Source: Ziziphus jujuba (lineage: Eukaryota > Streptophyta > Magnoliopsida > Rosales > Rhamnaceae). Taken from it: DNA of 64,000 bases. Where the stretch lies: positions 24,654,501-24,718,500 of the forward strand of contig NC_083383.1 of assembly GCF_031755915.1 (NCBI RefSeq), written 5' to 3'. Every line of letters starts with the position of its first letter. Positions within the stretch are counted from its first letter, which is position 1. Under the pieces are notes generated by a model that was not told the origin of the DNA, searched no databases, and was given only the letters and a program-made list of their open reading frames with translations. Made by a program: the position numbers and the translations under genes. Shown piece after piece: positions 1-10,530 of this stretch.

Positions 1-1
1 T

Positions 2-1186
2 GGACATATACTACTAGGTAGACCATGGCAATTTGATAAAGATGCTACTCATTTTGGTCGAGAAAATAGTATTGTTTTCAGATTTAAAGGGAAAAAGATC
101 AAGCTAGAACCATTACCTCCTAAAGAGGTTTACAAAGACCAATTACAAATGCAACAAAGGAGAGAAGCCGAAAAGCTCAAGGAAAAAGCAAGTATGGCAC
201 CAACTGCTTCACCACCCTTTCAAGGAGGTAAGGATGAGGTTGCTGACGAAGGTAAGGTTTCTAAGGTTCATATTGAGTGGAAAGATCAAGGGAAAACCGA
301 AAGAGAGGGAAAAGGAAGTGGCAAACCCGAGAGCATGGAGAAGGAAAAAAAATTCGAAGGTTTGCACCAATCCAAGGAAAAAAAAAAAGAAAAAGAAAGA
401 AAAGAAAGGTTAAGTAGCAATTTTTATTTGAGTTTAGGGGATATTAATAAGGTTATTGAGTGTAAGAAACCTTTGCTGGTCATGATTTATAAAGAAAATT
501 ATTTTAATGATCAAACTAACTTTGAAGAACTTGAATTGCCAAGTTCAATGATTTCTCTTTTGAAGGAATTTGGAGATGTCTTCCCAAATGAAATTCCAAG
601 TGGACTACCACCTATTCGACGGATAGAACATCAAATTGACTTTGTTCCAGGGGCTGCCATACCAAATAGACCAGATTATAGGAGCAATCCCGAGGAAACA
701 AAGGAGCTGCAAAAACAGGTAAGTGATTTGCTTGATAAAAGATACATTCGTGAGAGTTTAAGTCCATGTGCTGTTCCTGTTTTGTTGGTACCTAAAAAGG
801 ATGGTTCTTGGAGAATGTGTGTTGATTGTAGGGCTATAAATAACATTACCATCAAATATAGGCATCCCATTCCTAGATTAGATGATATGCTTGATGAGTT
901 GCATGGTGCTTGCATGTTTACAAAAATTGATCTTAGGAGTGGTTATCACCAAATTAGGATGAAAGAAGGTGATGAATGGAAAACCGCATTCAAAACTAAA
1001 TATGGGCTCTATGAATGGTTAGTTATGCCTTTTGGATTATCCAATGCACTTAGTACTTTTATGAGGCTTATGAATCATGTAATGCGTCCATTTATTGGTA
1101 AATTTGTGGTTGTTTATTTTGATGACATTCTAATATATAGCCAAAATTTAGATGACCATGTGGATCAACTTAGGCAAGTTTTGTAA
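2..1186 (+). pseudogene. gypsy pol fragment: protease end, linker and reverse transcriptase
   Basis: The frame is open from base 2. It starts with the post-protease motif [13 protein letters not shown], then a Lys/Glu-rich linker (about codons 50-135) encoded by A-rich DNA, then RT. RT motifs seen are [45 protein letters not shown] and the catalytic YFDDILIYS, so both core aspartates remain. The reading stops at TAA 1184-1186, in the palm-thumb region; RT continues in the same frame downstream ([12 protein letters not shown]), so this is a nonsense mutation and not the natural end. Such proteins copy element RNA to DNA in cytoplasmic particles. The first ATG (149) is internal and has no meaning as a start. 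Confidence 0.88.
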
Positions 1187-2165
1187 GTTCTTAGAAAGGA
1201 AAGATTGTTTGCTAACATTAAAAAATGTGAATTTTTCAAAGATGAACTTGTGTTTCTAGGATTTGTAGTAAGTGCTGCAGGAATTAAAGTTGACCAAGCT
1301 AAGGTGAAGGCAATTCAAGAGTGGCCGGTTCCTACTTCTATCACCCAAGTGAGGAGTTTTCATGGCTTGGCAAGCTTTTATAGAAGATTTGTCAAGGATT
1401 TTAGTACCATTGAATGAAGTTGTCAAGAAGAATGTTGGCTTTAAATGGGGGGAAGTACAAGAAAAATCTTTTAATTTGTTAAAAGAAAAATTGTGTAATG
1501 CACCTTTGTTAGTTTTGCCAAATTTTTCTAAGACTTTTGAAATTGAGTGTGATGCCTTGGATGTAGGTATTGGAGCTGTCTTAATGAAAGAAGGAAGACC
1601 CATAACCTACTTTAGTGAAAAATTAAATGAAGCTGCCCTAAACTACCCGACTTATGACAAGGAGATGTATGTTTTGGTGAGGGCTTTGGAGACATGGCAG
1701 CATTATCTCGTGCCAAAGGAGTTTGTGATTCATACGGATCATGAGTCTTTGAAGCATATTAAGGGTCAAGGAAAGCTCAACCGAAGGCATGCCAAGTGGA
1801 TTGAATTTATTGAAACCTTTCCATATGTGATCCGCTACAAACAAGGTAAAGAAAATGTGGTTGCCGATGCATTATCTCGAAGGTATGTACTCTTTTCTAT
1901 CTTAGATGCTAGATTGCTTGGATTTGAACAATTGAAAGAACTTTATGAGCATGATAGTGACTTTGGAGAAATTTTTAAAACCTGTTTGAAACATGGATTT
2001 AATAAATTTTACATATTTGAGGGATATTTGTTTAAGGAAAACAAACTTTGTGTGCCTAATTGTAGTATTAGGGAATTATTGGTTCGGGAAGGACATGGGG
2101 GTGGTTTAATGGGTCATTTTAGTGTTTTGAAAACTTTATCCTTGTTGCAAGAACATTTTTATTAG
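1187..2165 (+). pseudogene. gypsy pol fragment: RT thumb, RNase H and start of integrase
   Basis: After the stop at 1184 the same frame gives [15 protein letters not shown] and the RT connection region up to about 1400 ([16 protein letters not shown]). There a small deletion shifts the frame, so [16 protein letters not shown] continues in another frame. RNase H follows: [17 protein letters not shown], the YDKEM segment and [10 protein letters not shown]. The expected DAS of the first motif reads DAL here. The integrase zinc-binding region begins at [19 protein letters not shown] at 2163-2165 replaces a Trp codon expected before PNMRRDVE; the next block is in the same frame. Confidence 0.87.
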
Positions 2166-3484
2166 CCTAACATGAGGAGAGATGTTGAGAGAATTTGTGA
2201 AAGATGTTTGAAGTGCCGAAAGACAAAATCAACATTGAAGCCACATGGATTATACAAGCCTTTGCCGATTCCTACCTATCCTTGGGTAGATTTGTCTATG
2301 GATTTTATTCTTGGTTTGCCTAGGTCAAAGACAGGTAAGGATTCAATATTTGTTGTAGTAGATAGGTTTTCTAAGATGGCACATTTTATTGCATGTAACA
2401 AAACTGATGATGCATCCAATATTGCTAATTTATTTTTCAAGGAAATTGTGAGGTTGCATGGAATGCCAAGAACTATTGTTTCGGATAGGGATGCTAAGTT
2501 CTTAAGCTATTTTTGGAAAACTTTGTGGGCTAAATTACGTACTAAGCATTTATTTTCAACTACTTGTCATCCACAAACTGATGGACAAACTGAAGTAGTA
2601 AATAGAACCTTGTCTGCATTGTTGAGAGCATTAATTAGTAGAAATTTAAGAACTTGGGAAGAATGTTTGCCACATGTTGAATTTGCATATTATAGATCTT
2701 TACATTCAGTAACTAAATTTACTCCATTTGAAATTGTTTATGGTTTTAATCCTTTGACTCCATTAGATTTAACACCTTTACCTATAAGTGAGCATGCTAA
2801 TCTAGATGGAAAACAAATAGCTGAATTTGTAAAGCAGATTCATGAGAAGACACAAGCAAATATTAAGAGGAGGACCGAGCAATATGCAAAGGTGGCTAAT
2901 CAAGGCCAAAAATCAATGGTGTTTGAACTTGGAGATTGGGTGTGGCTGCATTTAAGGAAAGAAAAGTTTCCTGAACAAAGGAAATCCAAACTCATGCCGA
3001 GGGGCGACGAACCTTTTCAAGTTTTGGATAGGATAAATGACAATGCCTACAAACTTGATTTACCGGGTGAGTATAGTGTTAGTGCCACCTTTAACGTTGC
3101 TTATTTATCTCCTTTTGCTGCAGCTGATGACTTCGATTTGAGGACAATCCTTTTCAAGAGGAGGGGAATGATGCAAACCCACCCGAGCTCGCACCACTGA
3201 CAACTCACTTGGGTACTGATCGGGTACGGATGAAGACTGGACCGATCACTAGGGCTTAAGCTAAGAGGTTTAAGGACAATCTTGCTGCCTTTATCCAAAA
3301 AGTAATTCATTCTCAAAAGGGCTTGTCCATACCTGAAGATAGAAGACATGTTTTAAGTATCCAAGTGATGGAAGCTGATACATCGAATACCCATACATCG
3401 GACATTTTATATTGGACACCCTTGCCTCGGACATCGGAGCCTTGCCTAGGACATCTGATCTCGGACTTCGAATATCGGATGTAA
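2166..3484 (+). pseudogene. gypsy integrase and LTR-encoded pol C-terminus
   Basis: Integrase would insert the DNA copy into the host genome. Seen are the zinc-finger cysteines ([11 protein letters not shown]), the core with D in [12 protein letters not shown] and D in IVSDRDAKF, the [12 protein letters not shown] segment, and the C-terminal region ([19 protein letters not shown], then [14 protein letters not shown]). No chromodomain follows. A one-base loss near 3145 throws the frame off, and the shifted reading stops at 3200. In the original frame the protein crosses the polypurine tract and enters the LTR: a short spacer, then MKTGPITRA, a TAA near 3256, and AKRFKDNLAAFIQ to a stop at about 3484. 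Related tails occur in the LTR copies near 36000, 42200 and 49200. Confidence 0.82.
3156..3168 (+). other. polypurine tract of element 1
   Basis: AAGAGGAGGGGAA lies directly before TGATGC, the first bases of the 3' LTR. Plus-strand DNA synthesis starts at such tracts. It lies inside the coding frame (codons for ..QEEGN in the intact frame). Equivalent tracts abut the LTRs at 36098-36109 and 42257-42269 on the minus strand. Confidence 0.85.
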
Positions 3485-4218
3485 CTTAGCTCGGACAGAC
3501 ATCTGTTAACTCGGCTAGACATAACTTAGCTCGGATAGACATCAGTTAGCTCAGCCAGACACAAGTTAGCTCGGACAAACATCAGTTAGCTCGGATAGGC
3601 CATAAGTTAGCTCGGACATCAGGCAGACATAAGTTAGCTCGGTTGAAGACATAATTCAGCCTAGATGTCAAAGTCAACTCGTTACCTAATTTGTGATTGA
3701 CTTTATTTCTTTTTGGTTTTTTATTTATTTATTTTCTAGACAAATGACTTTAGGAAGGTTTTATTTTATTGTAAATTAATTAATTCCTAATTTAATATAA
3801 AGGAATTAATTAATCAAACTTAGATTAGGAAAGGAAGTATAGTTGCGGCCAACTAGGTTTCTTTATTTGTGTGGCCTGTTTTTCTTAGGGTTTTTAGGGT
3901 TTATTTTGTTTCTTTCAAAGCCTATTTAAAGGCTTATTTTTCAATAAGAATACAACTTTGATTTGATTGAGAAAATACTTATGAGATTAATTATCTCTTT
4001 GTTCTTTAAAAGCACCTAAAACACCATTAGAGAATTGGTTGTTTTAGCTTGACTTATCAATAGGTTTTCCATCCCTTATTATGGCATCTACATTATACCA
4101 AAGTTTCTAACCACAGGTTGGTTAGGGGTTGAGGTCCATTCCATTAGAACTTGAACTTAATTGAGATCCGGGTTAATATAATACGGGCTTAGGAGCAGGT
4201 CGTCCTAGGTTCGTATCA
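3169..4218 (+). repeat. 3' LTR of element 1
   Basis: It begins TGATGCAAACCC after the polypurine tract and ends CTAGGTTCGTATCA. The ends TGAT/ATCA are inverted, as in the other copies. About the first 315 bp encode the C-terminal pol tail. Next comes a 21-bp minisatellite, then AT-rich U3/R sequence with a TATTTAAAGGCTTATTTTCAATAAG-type stretch near 3925-3950, which may combine a TATA-like box with a poly(A) signal. Length is 1050 bp against about 1100-1150 for copies without the minisatellite. Confidence 0.88.
3470..3660 (+). repeat. 21-bp minisatellite inside LTR of element 1
   Basis: About eight degenerate units of the type AGACATAAGTTAGCTCGGAC lie head to tail. A sparser run of CGGACAT words precedes them from about 3395. 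The same array, with about seven units, is in the solo LTR at 4640-4800. It is absent from the LTRs at 34975, 40152, 41568, 48125 and 51940, so it marks a subfamily. Confidence 0.85.
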
Positions 4219-5695
4219 CTAACAAAATAGAAACAGCACATGGACTCATGCTCTCACGAATATAACCTTTGTTAAGTAATCCACTTACTTGCTTTTGTCG
4301 CTCCTTTGTCTCCTCGGGATTACTCCTATTTGCAGGTCTAGTAGGAATTGCAGCTCCTGGCACAAAATCAATTTGATGTTCTATCCCTCATGATTCTAAT
4401 CCGCCCAAGCTCGCACAACCGACAACTCACTGGGGAACTGATCCGATACGGATGAAGACTGGACCGATCACTAGGGCTCAAGCTAAGAGGTTTAAGGACA
4501 ACCTTGCTGCCTTTATCCAGAAAGTAATTCATTCTCAAAAGGGCTTGTCCATATTTGAAGATAAAAGACCTATTTTAAGTATCCAAGTGGTGGAGGCTGA
4601 TACATCGGACACCTATACATCGGACATCTGACCTCGGACTTCGGACATCGGACATAACTTAGCTCAGACAAACATTAATTAACTCAGACAGACATCTGTT
4701 AGCTCGAACAGACCTAAGTTAGCTCGGACAGACATAAGTTAGCTTGGACATCAGGCAGACATAGGTTAGCTCGGACATCAAACATAAGTCAGCTTAGTTG
4801 TCAAACTAGTCAACTCATTTTCTGATTTGCGTTTGACTTTTCTTTTTGGGTTTTTATTTATTTGCTAGAAAAATAAGTTTAGGAAAGTTTTTATTTTATT
4901 ATTTTGTTTGTAAATTAATTAATTCCTAATTGAAAATAAGGGAATTAATTAATTAGATTAGGAAAAGGAAAGATTCGGTCATGCTAGAACTCTTCATTGT
5001 GTGGCCGATTTTTCCTAGGGTTTTTAGGGTTTATTTTGTTTCTTTCAAAGACTATTTAAAGGCTTATTTTTCAATAAGAATACAACTTTGATTTGATTGA
5101 GAAAATACTTGTGAAATTAATTATCTCTTTGTTCTTTGAGAACACCTAAAATATCATTAGAGAATTGGTTGTTTTAGCTTGACTTATCAATAGGTTTTCC
5201 ATCCCTTATTGTGGCGTCTACATTATATCAAGGTTTCTAACCACAGGTTGGTTAAGGGTTGAGGTCAATTCCATTAGAACTTGAACTTAATTAAGATCCG
5301 GGCTAATATAATACGGGTTTAGGAGCAGGTCGTCCTAGGTTCATATCACCTCAGATAGGTGGAAAACCATTAGAAATTTCCTTCAAAAAGACATCTTTAA
5401 AATCATGTAAAAGAGAAGAGATAGAACTTGGCAATTCAAGTTCTTTGGGGTCAGCTTGATCATTTAAATAAACATCTTTATATATCATGACCAGCAAGGG
5501 TTTATCACTAAAATGCATTTTTAACTTCCCAAGACTAAGATTAAAATTCTTTTTTTTTTCTTCTCTTTTCTCTCTCTTTCTTGGTGACTCATGGATTCCC
5601 CTTTTCCTCCTTCACTCTTTCCTTTTTCAAATTTTCTATCACTCTCGGTTTTGTCTTGGTTTTTCCACTCAACTTAAGTTTTAGAAGACTTATTG
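4219..5695 (-). pseudogene. antisense gypsy pol fragment split by a solo LTR
   Basis: 4219-4390 and 5349-5695 are together collinear with 44630-45130 of element 3, on the minus strand. They cover the start of RT, back through the region before RT (L..MIYKDVYLNDQA-type, here at about 5455-5495) and part of the Lys/Glu-rich linker. The two pieces join exactly when the LTR at 4391-5348 and one copy of its CCTCA duplication are removed. Similarity stops near 5695. The rest of this older element lies to the left of the window, beyond element 1, or is lost. Confidence 0.8.
4391..5348 (+). mobile_element. solo LTR, CRM-like family, perfect 5-bp TSD
   Basis: It starts TGATTCTAATCCG and ends GGTTCATATCA. 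CCTCA stands on both sides (4386-4390 and 5349-5353), a perfect target-site duplication. It carries the pol-tail coding segment (MKTGPITRAQAKRFKDNLA-type, 4450-4600), the 21-bp minisatellite (4640-4800) and the same AT-rich second half as 3660-4218. Unequal LTR recombination would leave such a solo LTR. This copy is the best evidence for the true LTR limits of the family. Confidence 0.92.
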
Positions 5696-6199
5696 GGAAA
5701 AGCACCAACACACTATGAAGTTGAAAAGCATCAACACACTATGAAGTTTGGATATATTTTGGGTAAATTGACTGCTATTCTCTCTTAGGAAAAGAATTGC
5801 ATCAAGCTGAACAAGTTTAAAGCCCAAATAAGAATAATGGTTTTATTGCCAAATTTTATTGTTACAAAAGGTGGTTTTTCTTCAGTAGGTGGAAAGAAAG
5901 AAGCTTTCCCAAATGGTGTAAATTTTTATTACAATTTGGTCATCTGTTGGAAAGTGATGGCTTAATAAATGATGACAAGGAATAATAAATCGCTTGAGAC
6001 ATTTTGTGGCATTTTGTGGTAAATCTTATAATTTGCTACTTGTATAAATTTCCTTATTTGTTGTTGTTACTCCTATAATTGCTCCAGTCTGTGTCAAAAT
6101 TTGTAGTAATTTATTATCTATATGTGTATCACCTGGTTTGAGAAGCTATAGATGTTTTATTATTTTTTTGATAACTTCACTTATTATGGATATTTTGAG

Positions 6200-6232
<33 letters not shown>

Positions 6233-6261
6233 TTTTTTTGGTGAGAAGCTATAATTCTTGG
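5696..6261. other. intergenic, no gene seen
   Basis: No convincing coding sequence. A direct duplication of about 27 bp opens the stretch (5697-5750, units AAAAGCAYCAACACACTATG). The rest is AT-rich without recognisable domains. It may hold unrecognisable upstream parts of the copia remnant that follows. Confidence 0.5.
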
Positions 6262-9200
6262 TTGTCTTTAAGGATTCAAGATGAAAATGGAGCTTTAAAT
6301 GAATAAGAAGTTGATGGCTGTGATGTAGATGATCAATATTATGGTAGATATGACAAGATTGGACAGAATGCAATGTCATTCGTAATTCTTTTGGGTGAGT
6401 GTGGCATTTATGTGTAGTGTAAAGTATCAGGTACTCCTCAGCAAATGGCATAATTAAGAGCAGGAACTGCAATTTGATGTATATAGTGCGATGTGTGTTG
6501 GCAAATTTGAATTTGCCATTTTTCTTGTGGGTGACAAGTTATGCTTAGTTTACACTATTTTTTCCTTGTGTATAAGATTATAAAATGATGTTGTGATGTA
6601 TAATTTTGATATTAAGAAGTTAGACCCTCAAACCTTTAATGGTTATTTTTGTTGGTCCTTATAAAGAATCCAAGGGTTCTGAATTTTATTGTTCATCTCA
6701 CTCCATCAAAATTATTACAATAGAGGAAAGTGTATTGATTTCCACTGTTGATGTTTCTGTTGAAGATTTTGTTATTTCAGTAATTGTAGAGCTAATAGTC
6801 AATCAGGATTAAGCCTATTGAAATAGAATAAGATATTTTGGTTGTAGTCGATGTTGATGTGCCATTTAATAAGGTCATAGAGGGTTCGCAAAATCTATTA
6901 TACCCGATGAATATGAGGTTTATTTGTAGGAACATGAGTATAACATAAATGATGAATTGGATCTAGTCATTTATGAGGAAGCCAATAAGCTATTTAGTGT
7001 CATTTGGTTTAGTTACCTGAAGTAGCAAACCTAGTAGGTGCAAATGGGTCTATAAGACAAAGAGATACTTCAATGGTCAAATGTACAGGTATGAGCTGGA
7101 TTTGTTATCGAAGGGTTTAGCCAAAAGTGAAAAATTATTTTGTAAGCTTAAAAGATCTATTTATGATTTTGAATAAGTCTCGTGGCAATGGTATCTCAGT
7201 TTTTGGTGAATTTGTCACCTAAAATTGTTTTTAGGAGAACATAGTTGATTTGTGCATATATTTAAGACTCAATAGGAGAAATTTAATATTTATAGTACTG
7301 TAAATTAAAGACATATTGTTAGCTTCCTTTGATACTGATCTATTAACTAAGACAAAACTATTATTATGTAGCCCTTTTGATATAAAGGATCTTAAAGAGA
7401 TTTCATTGGTACTAGAAACAAAGATTCTTCAAGACAAGGCCAATTGTGTATTGTTATTATCTTACTTAGAGTCTATGTTGATAAGATTGTATTAAGATTT
7501 AATATGCATAATATTCTCCCAATATGACATCGGTGGTAAAGGTGATAAACTCTCTAAGAATCTATGTGCCAAGAATGAAAAAGTAATAAAAGGAATAAAT
7601 AAGAAAAGTCTAGTATTCTCTTGCATTTAGCAGTTTAGGATTCACTTAAGATTGCACACCATTATATATTGTTTATGTTGTGGGTGTATTCTAGTAAATG
7701 CTTAAGTAGTCCCGATTATATGTACTAAGAAACAACATTTTTTTTTTTTAGATCAATGCACCACTATTTTGATGTTGTGTGCTTTTGTGAACTAATTATA
7801 ATGGCTATATATGGAGATGATTTAAAAGTCTAATACTAGGAATATTATTTATCATGGAGTAGAAGCTATTTTATGAATTAGTAATGAACAAACACTTATA
7901 GTTTCATTGATTGTAGAGGCAAGGTATATTGCATGTTTTGAGAATATGATACATGCTTTTAGATGCACTTTTGTAATATTGCCAATAATATTGTTGTGGT
8001 AATTCTGCAGCTTTATTATTTTAGTTGTGGTCTCATTTTATTGTGTATATGCCTGTTACAACATGGTGGCAAACTCATTAACAAAGGCTAGCCTATAGAC
8101 CTGTTTGAGGAATATATGTCTTTGTATTGGTGTGTAGCAGTTGAGACTATTATAACTCAGTGGTAGTTTTGTAATCTGTAATAATATCTATGTTGTACGT
8201 AGTATATGATTGAGTATTACCTAGTGAATACATGTATGTATGTGGATTATTGTTATGAGACGTTATTACACATATTGTTACTTCTTATATTTACAAGCCT
8301 ATTTGAGACTTTTAGTCTATGTATATATGTGTATATTGATCCATAGGTGCCATAGTGAGCCTCTACCACCTAGTTTGTGTATATTGTGCTGGTACACAAT
8401 GCACTCGGATGAACTAGTATTGTATGTTAGGAGATTGCACGTGGTAAGGTAAATCTCTACTACCTAGATTGAGTTTATGACATGAAAAATGCTCAGTTGA
8501 AATGGACTCTAGTTTTTTGGGAGATTTACTGAAAGAATCTATACTACCTAATCGTGTATATTGTAGTGTCCTGTCGGCATATTATATGCTTAGATTAAAT
8601 GGTATTTTAATTTGGGAGATTCTGTAGTAAGTGAGTTTGTTATTACTTGTGATGATTATGTAGTCTAACTGTGAGACTATTAGATATTTTATGTGGACTA
8701 GCCATAATCACTTACAGGACCAGTTTATACCAATAATGGGACTTGCTTATTTATTAACTTTTTTGGTAGAGACCTTAGGCACACATTCTCTATAATACTT
8801 TAGTTGGCCCATTGGATTGAAAAAGTTATTCTCACTAAAAGCCCAATTGACTTATTTCCTATTTTATTATTATTATTATTTTCAATATATATTATTGTTA
8901 TTATTATTATTTTCATTATATATATTATATTATAATATATTATTTTCATTACATATTATATATTATTTTCATTATATATATTATATTATATTATATTATA
9001 TTATTACTATTATATTATTTATTAATTATAAGTCACTTGTGATATTATACGATAAAAATATTGAGTGATTGAGGTTTTGAGGGATTTATGATGCTTGTTT
9101 GGTGAAAACTTGAGAGAGAAACGTTAGATAGTAGTGTATCCATTAGGCACTGTCATGTGTTATGTTTTGCAAGTAGATTTAAAAAACTAATAAATCAATA

Positions 9201-9264
9201 GCTGAGCTTAAAAGTTATTGTATCAAATACAGTATATGCATGTATATAGATATTGGGTTTTACA
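6262..9264 (+). pseudogene. Ty1/copia remnant: integrase to 3' LTR, heavily decayed
   Basis: The stretch is collinear with the copia element at 23035-26506 but full of stops and small indels. Recognisable are the integrase core (about 6270-6480, with a diverged TPQQNGIA segment), the region after integrase (6620-6720), RT (6950-7210 and 7300-7400), the RNase H end (7700-8110), the post-pol spacer (8160-8670) and the LTR. No reading frame of useful length survives. The 5' half is missing or unrecognisable. Confidence 0.75.
8678..9264 (+). repeat. 3' LTR of decayed copia remnant
   Basis: TATTAGATATTTTATGTGGA at 8678 aligns with the start of the copia LTR at 26008 (TGTTAAATAAATAA...TTTGTGGA), and GGGTTTTACA near 9264 with its end. 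Shared blocks include TATTAATGGGATTGACTT-like and CACACTCTCTATAAGACTCT-like words. 8855-9030 is an expanded ATT/ATA tract, which explains the greater length (587 bp against 499). Confidence 0.65.
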
Positions 9265-9299
9265 GTATTGCAATTAATACATGTTTAATTTTCATACTA

Positions 9300-10530
9300 T
9301 AATAGTACTAATAGGATAGGGTTATATCTCCCTTCTCGTTGTCATTTATTTCAACATTCTTAGGAGAATCTATCTCATTTGTTTTTAACTTGTGCATGTG
9401 CAAGAGGTGTTTAGGATAGTACTTCTTCTTAGTTTCATCTTCATTTGGATATTTCAAATTTAGTTCAGGTGTTTTTTCAAAATGTTGTAGAGGTAAAATT
9501 AGGCTCTCAACTTTATAATTTATGGAAATTTGCTATTATTTCTAGCTTGGTTGCCATACGGTGTGCCAAAAATACAATTGTTTTTATAGGTTCTATAATT
9601 CCTTTAGCTCGGCCTCTCAGTTTTGTTTGGAAATTTGTCAGAGAGGCTAATTAGATTCAGAAAGGAACAGTGCATAATTCAATTAATGTTTTACATATTT
9701 TGCATGCTTTTGAAATTTCAGGCAAGTATGCAAAGGTTCCTAAGATTGTTCCTGTGATTTGGCAAGCTCCAAAACCTAGTTGGATTAAGTTGAACAATGA
9801 TGGTGTTGCAAATAGATGTCCAGGTGTTGCGGGAGGTTGAGGTGTCTTTCATACTTCTAGAAGTTTTGTTCGAGGGTGTTTCATGGCATCTTTCGGGGTT
9901 TCTTATGCCTTTGAAGTGGAATTATTGGCAGTCATGCAGACAGTGGATTTTATAAAGCTCTACTCTTGGAACTTTATTTGGTTTGAATGTGATTCCATGT
10001 ATGTGGTGCTTGTATTGAAAAACAAGTCTCTTGACGTTCCTTGGCATCTAAAGGTATGGTAGTCAAATTGCTTGCTTTATTTGAGCTCCCTTATATTGTT
10101 TCTCATATTTTTTTGTGACGGGAAGGAGTGGTGCATGCTCTTTCAAAAGCTGCTGTTTTAGAAGATAATCTTAAATGGTTTTTTCATTTACCCTATTTTC
10201 GTAATGGATCTCATATTAATGATTTGTAGGGGCACAAGACCTTCAGGTTTAGTTGATTTTTTGTTGTTACTTGACTGTAGTACTCTTTTTCCTTTGTTGA
10301 TTTTCCCCACAAGGGTTTTTCCTCCAGAGGTTTTAAAAGGGCCAAGTCTTTGGATGGTTTTATTACCTTTTGATGGAACATTGTTTTCTATATTTTTATT
10401 TTCTTTTCTTTTAATAACATTTAGTTACATCGCTATGGGTCTTGGAGAGTGCCAACCAAGTTTGGATGTCTCTTTAGTTAGTTTAATTTACCATTTAGGC
10501 AGTTGTTTCTATTACATTTATAGTCTTTAA
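9300..10530 (+). pseudogene. plant LINE remnant: RT zinc-binding and RNase H domains
   Basis: ENLSHLFLTCACARGV (about 9363-9410) resembles the zinc-binding segment that ends plant LINE reverse transcriptases. It is followed by WKFAIISSLVAIRCAKN and, from about 9757, an RNase H-like domain: WQAPKPSWIKLNNDGVANR, FEVELLAVMQTVDF and FIWFECDSMYVV, which has the expected acidic residues. Stops interrupt it (at the GG*GV segment, about 9838, and in the last helix near 10060). The stretch to 10530 resembles the 3' tail of such LINEs; an A-rich/(TA)n run follows at 10640-10668. Confidence 0.7.

Larger units (their letters stand above)
1..4218 (+). mobile_element. Ty3/gypsy chromovirus (CRM-like) element 1, 5' part outside window
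   Basis: The window opens inside the protease end of a gypsy polyprotein and runs through reverse transcriptase, RNase H and integrase to a polypurine tract and a 3' LTR ending ...GTATCA at 4218. The order protease-RT-RNaseH-integrase defines Ty3/gypsy. The RT wording ([22 protein letters not shown]) and the absence of a chromodomain after integrase suit the CRM/Galadriel-type chromoviruses; the exact clade is inferred. It inserted into an older minus-strand relative, because sequence antisense to RT starts at 4219 (CTAAC would be the right-hand target duplication; the left one is outside the window). Two in-frame stops and two frameshifts make it inactive. Confidence 0.9.

Noticed and set aside
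149..1186. Frame starting at ATG 149 as a separate gene
   Set aside because: The frame is open back to base 2 and begins inside a protease motif; the ATG is internal to pol.
3231..3484. Pol tail plus LTR as an independent non-autonomous element
   Set aside because: At first the repeated tail+LTR module (4391, 40152, 51940) looked like its own element. The CCTCA duplication, TGAT/ATCA ends and polypurine tract show that it is simply the LTR.
8817..9068. 83-codon frame rich in Tyr/Ile/Leu
   Set aside because: Translation of an expanded ATT/ATA tract inside the decayed copia LTR.
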